Positions 8,156 to 17,054 of a stretch of DNA of 64,000 nt are shown here, piece by piece. The position numbers and the translations under genes are program-made. The stretch is from an uncultured Lachnospiraceae bacterium (GTDB taxonomy: Bacteria > Bacillota > Clostridia > Lachnospirales > Lachnospiraceae), in contig CACZBD010000021.1 of the NCBI GenBank assembly GCA_902779305.1, positions 1 to 64,000 on the forward strand, read 5' to 3'. Below the pieces are notes generated by a model. That model saw nothing but the letters and a program-made list of their open reading frames with translations. It was not told the origin of the DNA and ran no database searches. Each line of letters begins with the position of its first letter. Positions within the stretch are counted from its first letter, which is position 1.

Positions 8156-8449
8156 TTACGCCCCTTCATTACGGCCGGAGTGATCTTCACGCGCCGGAAC
8201 CAGCCGCAGCCTGCAGCCGCTGTCGATCTTCTGATCGGCAAGCGTTTTTTTGGGATCGAGTTTCCTGTTTGTGAACGCATCCAGCAAAAAGAATTCATCC
8301 GCAGCATGCCATGAGATTGGCATGCTGTCCGGACTTTCCGCCTTAAGGATCGAAACCAACTGTATCACGATCCTTTCCACCGCGGCATGTTCCTGAAGCT
8401 GAAAAAACTGTTCCGTCTGGTCCTTAAGGACCACTTCCGCATAGATCAT
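8156..8449 (-). CDS. YukD/EsaB-like ubiquitin-fold protein
   Basis: 97 residues with the beta-grasp pattern of YukD: an N-terminal strand (IYAEVVLKDQ), a helix, and a C-terminal segment (FTNRKLDPKKTLADQKIDSGCRLRLVP) matching the usual LDPxxTLxxxxIxxGdxLxL layout. EsaB/YukD is a cytoplasmic component of type VIIb systems and regulates or assists the EssC machine. The start overlaps the essC stop by four bases (ATGA), so translation is probably coupled. Confidence 0.8.
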   Translation of the reverse strand: MIYAEVVLKDQTEQFFQLQEHAAVERIVIQLVSILKAESPDSMPISWHAADEFFLLDAFTNRKLDPKKTLADQKIDSGCRLRLVPAREDHSGRNEGA

Positions 8450-11343
8450 TCTGTTGCACCTCTATACATTCTTGTCATAAATTCCACGATCTCACCGTCC
8501 TTTCTGACATATCCTCTTCCGGGCGGCAGCTGCGGATCCCCCTTAAAATCCGTTCCCTGCAGCACTTCGAGATAACGGTAATTTTCCTGCTGCCTTAAGC
8601 ACAGGGTTACAGCCATATGCAGGGCAAGGTTCTGCGGCATCTGTGTCATGCCGATCCCACAGGCCGAGATCAGAAACCGGATCTGTTTGCGCATCCCGGT
8701 CCGGATCAGTTCCTGCAGATCTGCCATGACCGTGTGCGCGCAAAGTGACTGCATGGTGCCGAAACCGTCTATCAAAACGACTGTCGGTCGGGATTCTTCG
8801 CGGATCCTTTGCAGCATCTCTTCCGTCTGCATAACTGTTTCCTCTCCGACACAGTTTCCAAACAGGCCCAGCTTTTCAGCCAGACAGGTGAGCATTCCTC
8901 CGCCGAAATCAAACAGATAGACCTCCGGTCGGGATTTTTGCTTTGCAAATTCTTCCAAAAACACGCAAAGCAGTGTGCTTTTCCCGCTTCCCGGAAGGCC
9001 GCAGATCAGATGATGTCCCTCGTCCGGGTCCAAACGGAGCGGTCCCTGCCTGACATTTTTTGCATCATCCCATAGCCCGATCAGTACCGCATGCTTTCCC
9101 GCTTTTTCAACCGTTTCCCCAGTCCCTGACAGGCGGCGCATCAGTTCCTCCTTTTCAAGGACCTTCGGCAGTTCTTTCAGCCAGAGCCTCCTAACAGGTC
9201 TGTCATAGGCTGCAGCCGCCCTTCCGATCTCTTTTAGCAGCCGGTCCATACTGCTTTCCGGGTTCACACTCTGCTGCACATGCGCAGGTTCCGTTCTGAT
9301 CCGCCCGAAGGCGTCCGCCGGAATGACCAGACGCTCTTCTTCCGTTGCCGGACTTAATGCGTAAGCGCACTGGAAGGTCTGATAGATCTCATCGTTTCCG
9401 ACCCTTAATATCGCTCTTCCCGGGTTCGTCAGATCCGCCGCGTCCGTATGCCTTAAGACTTCCTTAGAATCCATCGGGTCCTGCAGTTTCAGCGCGATCT
9501 GAAAATTCGCGTTGGTCATGATGGCCGCATCCACGCTTCCGGACGGCTTCTGTGTGCAAAGCAGCAGATGGATGCCCAAAGATCTGCCGACTCTCGAAAG
9601 GCTGATCAGTTCCTGCATGAAATCCGGCTCTTCGGCCTTCAACTGCGCGAACTCATCCACGATCAGAAAAATGTGCGGAAGCGCTTCTTTTGCAATTCCA
9701 ATGCGGTATTTTTTGTGGTAATCCGAAATGTGGTTGACACCGTTCTTCAGAAACAGTTTCTGTCTGTATTCATTTTCCGAACGGATACTTTGAAAAGCTC
9801 TGTATATGGTCTTGCCGGAAAGATTCGAGATCGAACCGATCACATGCGGCAGATCTTCAAAAGATGCCGCCATGCCGGCGCCTTTATAATCGATCAGGAA
9901 AAACGCCACTTCCCAGGGCGGGAAATGTAAGGCAAGAGACAGGATATAGGTCATCAGCAGCTCACTTTTGCCACTGCCCGTCATGCCTGCGATCAGTCCG
10001 TGAGGACCGTCCCGTTTGTCGTGCGCATCCAGATACATGAGACTGTGGTCCTTCAGGATCCCGATCGGGACTTTCAGTGAATGCAGCACGCCGGAATCCT
10101 TCCAGTTTTCAAGAATTCTTAAAGCCGCATCCTTCTTTGACGGCGGAGAGATCTGTGTATCCTCTGAAGCCCGGAATCGCTCTTCTGCTTCCCTTAAAAA
10201 CATGCTCAGGATCGGATACACGGTGGGAAGGCCTTCTTCGCGTTCCAGATCCTTCAGCCTGCAAAGCGTTCTGCAGACAAGTTCTGCTTCTTTCTCACCG
10301 ATCCTGTCAAACAGAACGGGGATCCGTTTTCCTTCCGCCGTAACAAGTCCCGCAAACCGTTCCGTAACGATCACACTCTCGGTCCCCTGCTCCGGTCCGT
10401 CCGTTCTCTTATCCTCTGTGTGAAAACAGATCCTGATCAGTCCCGGATGAGCGCTTAATGATTCCGGAATCTTTTCTCCTTCTTCCAGAAACAGAAGCAG
10501 GATCCTGCCTTCCCGGATCATTTTGATCTCCTCATCCTCCGGCATCATATGCGGCAGAAAAGGAGCATGGCGGAATTGTTTTTTCATGAGCGGGTCTCTT
10601 AACAACAGCAGGATCTTTACCTGTCCATCATGATAGGTCAATGCGGTCCTGATCAGCAGAAGCCGCAGCAGATTTGTGAGATGCCGTGATTTTGATACAT
10701 GCAGACAGCAGATGCTTCCTGGATGTAACCTGAGGCAGACCGGAATACGCTTTAATCTGCCATACTTCAGGAGCAGATCCTGCCGTTCCCTGTAAAGTAT
10801 GTCACCGTTTGCACCTTTTTGATCTTCATGCGGGATCTCAAACTCCTGCTCTCCTATTCCGAGCCGGATCGTAAGTTCCCCATCCGGCAATTCTCTGAAG
10901 CAATACACTTTCTGCCTTTTGAGATCGATCAGTTCCGGAAAATCCGGAAACCGGTTTCTCATAAGATTTTCCAGACAATTGATCTTCTCCCGGAGCACTT
11001 CTTCATATCCTGCCAGATAGGATCTGTAGGAACGTTTCCGAAGCCGCTCCGCAAAACGCATTTTTCTTTGCCGCCTGATACAGTTGATCCCTGCCCACAA
11101 CGCTCCGAAAACTGCCGATCCGATCGCCATGGTCAGCCCCATGGAGAGATAGGATGCATTGCCACTCCTTCCGCGGTGCATCAGATAAAATCCAAGCAGC
11201 ATCGGGATCGCCATCGTAAAAGAAGGAGCAATACTGAGCAGCAATGAGGTCTGCTCGATCGTTTTTTTGTTCGGTGCAAGGGAAAGGACCGGCAGTTCTG
11301 TCTCCGGCAGACTACGCTGTCCGGACAGGATCTGAAGTTCCAT
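8446..11343 (-). CDS. essC: EssC-like FtsK/SpoIIIE ATPase of a type VIIb-like secretion system, short form
   Basis: 965 residues. Two membrane helices lie near the N-terminus (about 35-55 and 65-88). The first ATPase domain has Walker A GMTGSGKS (453-460) and Walker B IFLIVDEFAQL (558-568). The second has Walker A GLPGSGKST (782-790) and a Walker B-like VVLIDGFG with Gly where the catalytic Glu is expected. Family EssC proteins are usually about 1400-1500 residues with two N-terminal FHA domains and three ATPase domains; here both FHA domains and one ATPase domain are missing. It should power export of the WXG100 proteins encoded downstream. It is the first gene of the locus, with a promoter at 11438-11466. 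Confidence 0.85.
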   Translation of the reverse strand: MELQILSGQRSLPETELPVLSLAPNKKTIEQTSLLLSIAPSFTMAIPMLLGFYLMHRGRSGNASYLSMGLTMAIGSAVFGALWAGINCIRRQRKMRFAERLRKRSYRSYLAGYEEVLREKINCLENLMRNRFPDFPELIDLKRQKVYCFRELPDGELTIRLGIGEQEFEIPHEDQKGANGDILYRERQDLLLKYGRLKRIPVCLRLHPGSICCLHVSKSRHLTNLLRLLLIRTALTYHDGQVKILLLLRDPLMKKQFRHAPFLPHMMPEDEEIKMIREGRILLLFLEEGEKIPESLSAHPGLIRICFHTEDKRTDGPEQGTESVIVTERFAGLVTAEGKRIPVLFDRIGEKEAELVCRTLCRLKDLEREEGLPTVYPILSMFLREAEERFRASEDTQISPPSKKDAALRILENWKDSGVLHSLKVPIGILKDHSLMYLDAHDKRDGPHGLIAGMTGSGKSELLMTYILSLALHFPPWEVAFFLIDYKGAGMAASFEDLPHVIGSISNLSGKTIYRAFQSIRSENEYRQKLFLKNGVNHISDYHKKYRIGIAKEALPHIFLIVDEFAQLKAEEPDFMQELISLSRVGRSLGIHLLLCTQKPSGSVDAAIMTNANFQIALKLQDPMDSKEVLRHTDAADLTNPGRAILRVGNDEIYQTFQCAYALSPATEEERLVIPADAFGRIRTEPAHVQQSVNPESSMDRLLKEIGRAAAAYDRPVRRLWLKELPKVLEKEELMRRLSGTGETVEKAGKHAVLIGLWDDAKNVRQGPLRLDPDEGHHLICGLPGSGKSTLLCVFLEEFAKQKSRPEVYLFDFGGGMLTCLAEKLGLFGNCVGEETVMQTEEMLQRIREESRPTVVLIDGFGTMQSLCAHTVMADLQELIRTGMRKQIRFLISACGIGMTQMPQNLALHMAVTLCLRQQENYRYLEVLQGTDFKGDPQLPPGRGYVRKDGEIVEFMTRMYRGATE

Positions 11344-11437
11344 GCCGTATTCCTTCTAAAAAATGAAAACAAACAATTAAAATGAAAAATGAAACGAGAA
11401 ACAGATAAGAAATCTGATCTGTCTGTTATGTGAGAGA

Positions 11438-11466
11438 AGCATACCACAATGCGTAGATGAATGCAA
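11438..11466 (-). promoter_or_regulatory. Probable promoter of the essC operon
   Basis: On the minus strand TTGCAT (11466-11461), 17 bases, TATGCT (11443-11438). The boxes are imperfect but the spacing is ideal. The region lies between the MATE stop and the essC start, and the leader of about 95 bases is A/T-rich. Confidence 0.5.
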
Positions 11467-11501
11467 GTACTTTTTGCGCACCGTATTTTAAAGCACTCGC
11501 C

Positions 11502-12878
11502 TCAGTCGACGATCGTATTCATCCAGACGCCTTTTCTCAGCAGGATCGTTCCGATCACGATCTTGATGCACTCGATCAGAAGGCAGCTTAAATAGATCCA
11601 GACGATATCCATGGATGTAAAATGCGTCAGGACATATGCAAGCGGCACTGCGGCAACCCAGAGGAAGAAGGAATCAAACAAAAACGTGATGACCGTCTTG
11701 CCGCCGGAGCGCAGCGTAAAATATGTCGAATGCAGATAACCGTGCAGCGGCATGCAGGCGGCCGCACAGCGGATAAAGCTTCCCGCGAGGGATTTTACCT
11801 CATCTGAGGTATTGTAAATGCGCGGGAACAGCGGACCGACAAAGAACAGGATCGAACCGATCAGCACACAGGAAGACACGGAAAACGCAATGATCTTGTA
11901 TGCCGTATCTCTTGCCTTTTCGTGTTCCCCGCTGCCAAGCTGCTGCCCGACGATGATCGCCACCGCATCTCCGAGCGCGATGAAGACGATATTGAACACA
12001 TTTGTGATCGTGGAATTGATGTTCATGGCCGCGATCACGGACAGGCCGCGGATGGAATAACACTGCATCTGCGTCGCGATGCCGGCTGCCCAGAGTCCTT
12101 CGTTGATCAGAAGCGGCAGTCCCATGATGGCGATCTTTTTGACCAGCGACAGCGGCACGCCAAAGCCTGCGTAGGCACCTTCCATATAAGGCACTTTCGC
12201 GGTATGCCTGTGCGCCCAGACGATCACGATCCCGGCCTGTACAAAACGGGAGATCACGGTCGCTACGGCCGCGCCCTGCACACCGAGTACGGGCATCCCG
12301 AGTTTTCCGTAGATCAGGATGTAGTTCAGCACCAGATTGACAAAGACTGCGATGATGCTGGCACGCATCGGTACAACGGTCTCTCCGGTCTCACGAAGCG
12401 TCGAGGAATAGCTCTGCTCCACGGCAAACGGAAACAGGCCGATGAGCATGATCCACAGATAGTCTTTGCCATACACCAGCGTGGCCGCAAGATCCCCTTC
12501 CGCGGAACCGTCATGCAGATACAGTCCGATCAGCGGATCCCTGAAGATCAGCAGGATCGCAGCGGCAATCGCCGTGATGACGATGCAGATGATCATCTTG
12601 AAGCGGAAGGTGTCCCTGACACCTTTCATGTTCTTCTGCCCGAAAAACTGCGCAGTAAAAATACCGGCGCCAGAGATGGCGCCGAAGATGCACAGATAAT
12701 AAATGAAGATCAGCTGGTTCACGATGGAGACACCGGACATCTGCTCTGTCCCGATGCGCCCCACCATGATGTTGTCCAGCATACTGACGAAATTGCTGAT
12801 ACCGTTCTGTAACATGATCGGCAGCGAGATCGCCAGCACTTGTTTGTAAAATGCTTTATTTCCGATCAGTTTCTTCAT
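11502..12878 (-). CDS. MATE-family efflux transporter
   Basis: 458 residues and about 12 hydrophobic segments. The N-terminus (KQVLAISLPIMLQNGISNFVSMLDNIMVGRIG) is the standard MATE opening, and the two homologous halves meet near residue 230. MATE proteins export drugs or metabolites using Na+ or H+; the substrate is not known here. The start overlaps the thrS stop by 23 bases, which suggests a shared transcript. No local regulator is seen. Confidence 0.88.
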   Translation of the reverse strand: MKKLIGNKAFYKQVLAISLPIMLQNGISNFVSMLDNIMVGRIGTEQMSGVSIVNQLIFIYYLCIFGAISGAGIFTAQFFGQKNMKGVRDTFRFKMIICIVITAIAAAILLIFRDPLIGLYLHDGSAEGDLAATLVYGKDYLWIMLIGLFPFAVEQSYSSTLRETGETVVPMRASIIAVFVNLVLNYILIYGKLGMPVLGVQGAAVATVISRFVQAGIVIVWAHRHTAKVPYMEGAYAGFGVPLSLVKKIAIMGLPLLINEGLWAAGIATQMQCYSIRGLSVIAAMNINSTITNVFNIVFIALGDAVAIIVGQQLGSGEHEKARDTAYKIIAFSVSSCVLIGSILFFVGPLFPRIYNTSDEVKSLAGSFIRCAAACMPLHGYLHSTYFTLRSGGKTVITFLFDSFFLWVAAVPLAYVLTHFTSMDIVWIYLSCLLIECIKIVIGTILLRKGVWMNTIVD

Positions 12879-14814
12879 TTACTTCTTCCCGGATCACTTT
12901 ACCTGCGATCTCATCAAGCACCTGTTTGATGAAACCGTCAAGGTCTCTGGATCCTTCATCTCCGAGGAACCTGCTTCTTACGGCAATGTTCCCGTTCTCT
13001 TCTTCTTTTTGTCCCAAAACCAGCATGTAAGGTACTTTTTCAAGTCTGGCTTCACGGATCTTGTAGCCGATCTTCTCGGTCCTTAAATCCATCTCCGCGC
13101 GGATGCCCGCTGCCTTTAATTTCTGAAGTACCGACTTGCTGTATTCCTGATATTTGTCAGAGATCGGCAGGACCTTGACCTGTACCGGCGAGAGCCATAC
13201 CGGGAACTTGCCCTTGGTCTCTTCGATGATATAGGCCATGAAACGGTCGAGGGATCCTAAGATCGCCCGGTGCAGCACAACAGGGGTCTGCTCACTGCCG
13301 TCCGAATCGATATATTTTAAGTTAAACTTGGCCGGCAGACAGAAATCCAGCTGGCAGGTGGAAAGCGTATATTCCGTTCCGACCGCAGGCTTGACGTTCA
13401 CATCCAGTTTCGGTCCGTAGAACGCCGCCTCGCCGATCTCTTCGGTAAACTCAATGCCGATCTCATTCAGCACCTGACGCAGGGCATTTTCGGCCGTATT
13501 CCACATCTCATCATCCGGATGGTATTTCTTCGTGTCGGCGGGATCACGGAGTGAAAGCACGCATCTGTAATCCGTGATGCCGAAATCCTTATAAACATCA
13601 AAGATCAGATCGACCACGCGGCTGACCTCGTCCTTGATCTGCTCGGGCGTTACAAACAGATGCGCGTCATTCTGGCAGAAGTGGCGTCCGCGTTCGATAC
13701 CCTTTAAGGATCCGCTCGGCTCGAAGCGGAAGTCATGCGCGATCTCACCGATCCGGATCGGCAGATCCCGGTAGGAATGCCGCTTGTTCGCATAGATCAT
13801 CATATGGTGCGGACAGTTCATCGGACGAAGCACGAAATTCTCGCCTTCCACTTCCATGGCCGGGAACATGTTCTCTTTATAATGATCCCAGTGTCCGCTC
13901 GTCTGGTACAGCGCCACCGTTCCCACACAGGGCGTCATGACATGCTGATAACCCAAATTGCGTTCTTTTTCCTTGATGTAATTCTCCAGTTCCATCCACA
14001 TCGTATAGCCTTTGGGAAGGAACATGGGAAGTCCTTTGCCGATCAGGTCATCCGTCATGAACAGCGACAGTTCTTTTCCGATCTTTCTGTGGTCGCGGTT
14101 CTTGGCTTCCTCAAGTTTTGCAAGGTACTCTTCGAGTTCGCTTGCCTTGGGGAACGAGGTGCCGTAGATCCTGGTCAGCATCTTGTTCTCCACGTTGCCT
14201 CTCCAGTAGGCGCCCGCCAGTTTGGTCAGCTTGAATGCCTTGACTTTTCCGGTACTCATCAGATGCGGTCCTGCGCAAAGATCCGTGAACTCGCCCTGCT
14301 TATAGAAGCTGATCACGGCATCCTCGGGAAGGTCCCGGATCAGTTCCACTTTATAAGGCTCCTTCTGCTCTTCCATGTAAGCGATCGCCTCCGCTCTCGG
14401 CTTCGTGAAATATTCAAGCGGCAGGTCTTCCTTGACGATCTTTTTCATCTCGGCTTCGATCGCCTCGAATGCCTCTTCGTTGATCGATTCATCAAACTCA
14501 ATATCATAGTAGAATCCGTCTTCGATCGACGGTCCGATGGAAAGTTTTGCAGTGGGATACAGCCGTTTGATCGCCTGTGCCATGATATGGCTGGTCGTAT
14601 GACGGAATGCGTCCGCGCCGCCCTGATCCGCAAACGTCAAAATGTTCAGGGCGCAGTCCTTATCCACCATCGTTCTTAAATCCACCCGCTCTCCGTCGAT
14701 CTCGCCGGCGCAGGCATTTCTTGCGAGGCCTTCGCTGATATCTTTGGCGATATCCAGAACGCTCATGGCACCCGCATATTCTTTACTTGATCCGTCTTTT
14801 AAAGTAATCTTCAT
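12856..14814 (-). CDS. thrS: Threonyl-tRNA synthetase
   Basis: 652 residues from the chosen start. The N-terminal TGS domain (MKITLKDGSSKEY) is followed by the editing domain with HTTSHIMAQA and by the class II core (motif 1 region, RPMNCPHHMM, FRFEPSG, ALHFCQ-like RGRHFCQNDAH) and the anticodon-binding domain. It charges tRNA-Thr in the cytoplasm. The ATG at 14814 is preferred over one 15 codons upstream because GAGGTT lies seven bases before it and the family begins here. No T-box specifier or AGGGTGG-type antiterminator is visible upstream, although clostridial thrS genes often have one. The MATE gene overlaps its 3' end. Confidence 0.97.
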   Translation of the reverse strand: MKITLKDGSSKEYAGAMSVLDIAKDISEGLARNACAGEIDGERVDLRTMVDKDCALNILTFADQGGADAFRHTTSHIMAQAIKRLYPTAKLSIGPSIEDGFYYDIEFDESINEEAFEAIEAEMKKIVKEDLPLEYFTKPRAEAIAYMEEQKEPYKVELIRDLPEDAVISFYKQGEFTDLCAGPHLMSTGKVKAFKLTKLAGAYWRGNVENKMLTRIYGTSFPKASELEEYLAKLEEAKNRDHRKIGKELSLFMTDDLIGKGLPMFLPKGYTMWMELENYIKEKERNLGYQHVMTPCVGTVALYQTSGHWDHYKENMFPAMEVEGENFVLRPMNCPHHMMIYANKRHSYRDLPIRIGEIAHDFRFEPSGSLKGIERGRHFCQNDAHLFVTPEQIKDEVSRVVDLIFDVYKDFGITDYRCVLSLRDPADTKKYHPDDEMWNTAENALRQVLNEIGIEFTEEIGEAAFYGPKLDVNVKPAVGTEYTLSTCQLDFCLPAKFNLKYIDSDGSEQTPVVLHRAILGSLDRFMAYIIEETKGKFPVWLSPVQVKVLPISDKYQEYSKSVLQKLKAAGIRAEMDLRTEKIGYKIREARLEKVPYMLVLGQKEEENGNIAVRSRFLGDEGSRDLDGFIKQVLDEIAGKVIREEVNEETDRK

Positions 14815-14958
14815 GATCGTAACCTCGTTTCGATATATCTTGTCACGGTTTCGCGTCATTGCATTTCCTCGCGCCGCCCCCTATAAAGCGGCACTCGGAA
14901 ATCATTCCGCAAAACCTTACGTTCATCAGTCTCCATATAAGCACGCACTTAACAGGAT

Positions 14959-15031
14959 GCGAATTTGGGCGAAGCAACTCTCAGAGGAGCGTCACAAGCG
15001 ACGGTTGAGAGTTTCGTTTCGACAAATTCGC
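14959..15031. repeat. Intergenic long palindrome between the SEC-C gene and thrS
   Basis: Outer arms GCGAATTTG (14959-14967) and CAAATTCGC (15023-15031) enclose inner arms around AACTCTCA and TGAGAGTT, with a GC-rich centre (AGGAGCGTCACAAGCGACGG). The centre resembles those of the palindromes at 19160 and 52259. It has no good T-run, so it is not a plain terminator. Confidence 0.6.
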
Positions 15032-15042
15032 AACAGCTGCAG

Positions 15043-15552
15043 TTACGCCTTGCGCATGCAGCAGTTCTTGTATTTCTTGCCGCTGCCGCACGGGCACGGA
15101 TCGTTCCTGCCGATCTTTGCGCCTTCTCTTCTGTAGGTCGTGGAACTCTTCTGTTCCTTGTAGAGGCGTTTCTTTGTATCCTCGTCAAAGATGTCGTTCC
15201 ACTCTTCCAGATTGTAGAGCCAGTCCGCATCCGCTTTTACCATGTTCTTGTAGAGCAGTTCTTTATCAAAACCAAGGGATACCTTCGTATCCTCTTCCAT
15301 CTCCTCGATCGGGTTCTGCTCTTTTAAACTGTCATTGATCCCGTCGAGGAATCCTGTGATGGTCATGATATCTGTATCAAATTTATCCGCAAGTTCCTTC
15401 ACCGTACCGCTTACCACTTCATCGGGCGTGGTCAGCAGTTCCTGATAGATCTCTTTTTCCTTGGCAAAATAATCCGCCCAGAGTCTCTGCAGATCCCCTT
15501 TGTTTGCTGTCTCGGAATACGCCATGTCGCGCCATTTTTTCAGTAATGCCAT
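15043..15552 (-). CDS. SEC-C zinc-motif protein
   Basis: 169 residues. A helical N-terminal region ([14 protein letters not shown] onward) ends in a SEC-C metal-binding motif [13 protein letters not shown] (last 17 residues), as found at the C-terminus of SecA, where it binds zinc and SecB or ribosomes. The ATG at 15552 is chosen because AGAAGGAG precedes it by about seven bases; the longer frame has no ribosome site. The protein may be a small accessory factor; its precise role is unknown. Confidence 0.8.
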   Translation of the reverse strand: MALLKKWRDMAYSETANKGDLQRLWADYFAKEKEIYQELLTTPDEVVSGTVKELADKFDTDIMTITGFLDGINDSLKEQNPIEEMEEDTKVSLGFDKELLYKNMVKADADWLYNLEEWNDIFDEDTKKRLYKEQKSSTTYRREGAKIGRNDPCPCGSGKKYKNCCMRKA

Positions 15553-15648
15553 GTCTGTTCTCCTTCTTATATAACGTCCCTTTATTATAATTTCGCCGTT
15601 GCCGTTTTGCAACAGCAGAAACAGGTTTTATCCTGCGATCGTCTTCCT

Positions 15649-16491
15649 TCAGCGGATATCCTTACGCAGCAGTTTCTGCGAAAACAGATTGAACCCTGTG
15701 ATGATGACATCGCCCGTGATCCTGATCTTCATATCCTCATCCCGGTTGATGATCTCATGCCGGATCGACTCAATATCTTTGTAATCGCTGCCCAGGATCC
15801 GGTTTAAGAGATAACTGGTATGATCATAACCTTTGGTGATCATGCTTTCGATGTTCTCTTTTCTGAAGATCACCGAATGCTTGATAAAGGCATCGTCCGG
15901 AAAAGTCAGATGAATGACTTTATCGTCAAAATTCTTGCTTTCGAAACAGTAACTGTAATTGTCAAAATAGATACAGATGATGTAATCGAGCTTCTTGTTC
16001 TTCAGCGGAAAGACCGGGATGTTGTCGATCATGGCGCCGTCAAAATAATAAGCCTTGTTGATCCTGACGGACTTATTGTAGATCGGCATCGCCACGCTGG
16101 CTTTCAGATACGGATACACGTTTTCCCTGCTTTCCTTTGCCAGATTCTTATACACGATCTTCATATGGCTGTAGTCCAAAAGCGCTGCATAGAAATTCTG
16201 TGTAAAGCCCTTATGCGCCTGATAGACTTTCTTGATATCTTCCTGCAGAATACAGCTGCGCAATACCTGGCTGATGAACAACCTGTTATCCTCGATGCAG
16301 AGACTCTTCCACATTTCCTCTGCCACATCGATCTTGTCCTGTGTAAACGCGTATCCGTTCAGAACACCGACGGACGCGCAGGATAAATGCGTGATCTCTT
16401 CTTTGGGGATAAAATTCGTAAGCGCTTTCAATGCGCCAACCTGGAAGGCACCTTTTGCCATGCCTCCGGATAAAACCAGACCGATCCTCAT
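15649..16491 (-). CDS. Patatin-like phospholipase
   Basis: 280 residues with the patatin signature: oxyanion loop LSGGMAKGAF near residue 8, nucleophile elbow S37-type CASVG with Ser40, and catalytic Asp151 in FDGAMIDNIPV. Patatins use a Ser-Asp dyad to cut acyl esters of phospholipids. The family's GxSxG is CxSxG here. There is no signal peptide, so the enzyme should be cytoplasmic or peripheral to the membrane. The gene stands alone, with 96 bases to the SEC-C start and 59 to greA. Confidence 0.87.
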   Translation of the reverse strand: MRIGLVLSGGMAKGAFQVGALKALTNFIPKEEITHLSCASVGVLNGYAFTQDKIDVAEEMWKSLCIEDNRLFISQVLRSCILQEDIKKVYQAHKGFTQNFYAALLDYSHMKIVYKNLAKESRENVYPYLKASVAMPIYNKSVRINKAYYFDGAMIDNIPVFPLKNKKLDYIICIYFDNYSYCFESKNFDDKVIHLTFPDDAFIKHSVIFRKENIESMITKGYDHTSYLLNRILGSDYKDIESIRHEIINRDEDMKIRITGDVIITGFNLFSQKLLRKDIR

Positions 16492-16550
16492 CGCTCATAC
16501 ATCCTTTTCATTATCCGTTCTATTGTAAACCCAAACGGAACGTAACACAA

Positions 16551-17054
16551 TCAATACTTCCTGATCTCGTCATTCTCATCATCCGTCGAATTGTCGATGG
16601 CGGTGATCTTAACATCATAGGATGTGGACGCATCGACGTGTACCGTGACCTGATCCCCGACGCGGTGCCGCATCAGCGCTTTTCCGAGCGGGGATTCGAT
16701 GGAGATCAGCCCTTTCAGCGAATTGGCCCTTACCGTCGTGACGATCTTATAATCCGCAGTGGAATGATCGTCTAAAAATTCCACCGTGACCGTGTTGTTG
16801 ATGCCGACCTCGTCCTCTGCCGAAGAATCATCGATCACAACGGCCGTCTTGATCATTTTCTCCAGATACCGGATCCTGCTCTCGTTCCTGTTCTTCTCCT
16901 GTTTGGCCGCCTTATATTCGAAATTCTCCGAGAGATCCCCCTGGGCTCTGGCCACTTTTACATGCTCCAAAAGTTCCGGTCTCAGTTCCACCGTTCTGTA
17001 ATGGATCTCTTCTTCCATCTTCCGGATATCGGAAGCCGTCAGTCTGTCTTTCAT
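16551..17054 (-). CDS. greA: GreA-family transcript cleavage factor
   Basis: 167 residues with the N-terminal coiled coil carrying ARAQGDLSENFEYKAAK (acidic tip Asp/Glu) and the C-terminal FKBP-like domain with ISIESPLGKALMRHRVGD. GreA rescues backtracked RNA polymerase by stimulating RNA cleavage. The start overlaps the stop of the ABC-F gene by four bases (ATGA). The sequence is more divergent than housekeeping GreA, for instance in the acidic C-terminal tail, so it may be a paralogue. Confidence 0.9.
   Translation of the reverse strand: MKDRLTASDIRKMEEEIHYRTVELRPELLEHVKVARAQGDLSENFEYKAAKQEKNRNESRIRYLEKMIKTAVVIDDSSAEDEVGINNTVTVEFLDDHSTADYKIVTTVRANSLKGLISIESPLGKALMRHRVGDQVTVHVDASTSYDVKITAIDNSTDDENDEIRKY

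Noticed and set aside
11922..12812. Long plus-strand open frame opposite the MATE gene
   Set aside because: It is His/Asp/Arg-rich shadow sequence of a well-supported transporter, with no start signals.
13735..14679. 314-codon open frame on the plus strand opposite thrS
   Set aside because: It is the antisense shadow of a certain synthetase gene, with no ribosome site and unlikely composition.
14815..15042. T-box riboswitch ahead of thrS
   Set aside because: No specifier loop or AGGGTGG-type antiterminator sequence is visible on the minus strand; the structure present is a nested palindrome without a T-run.
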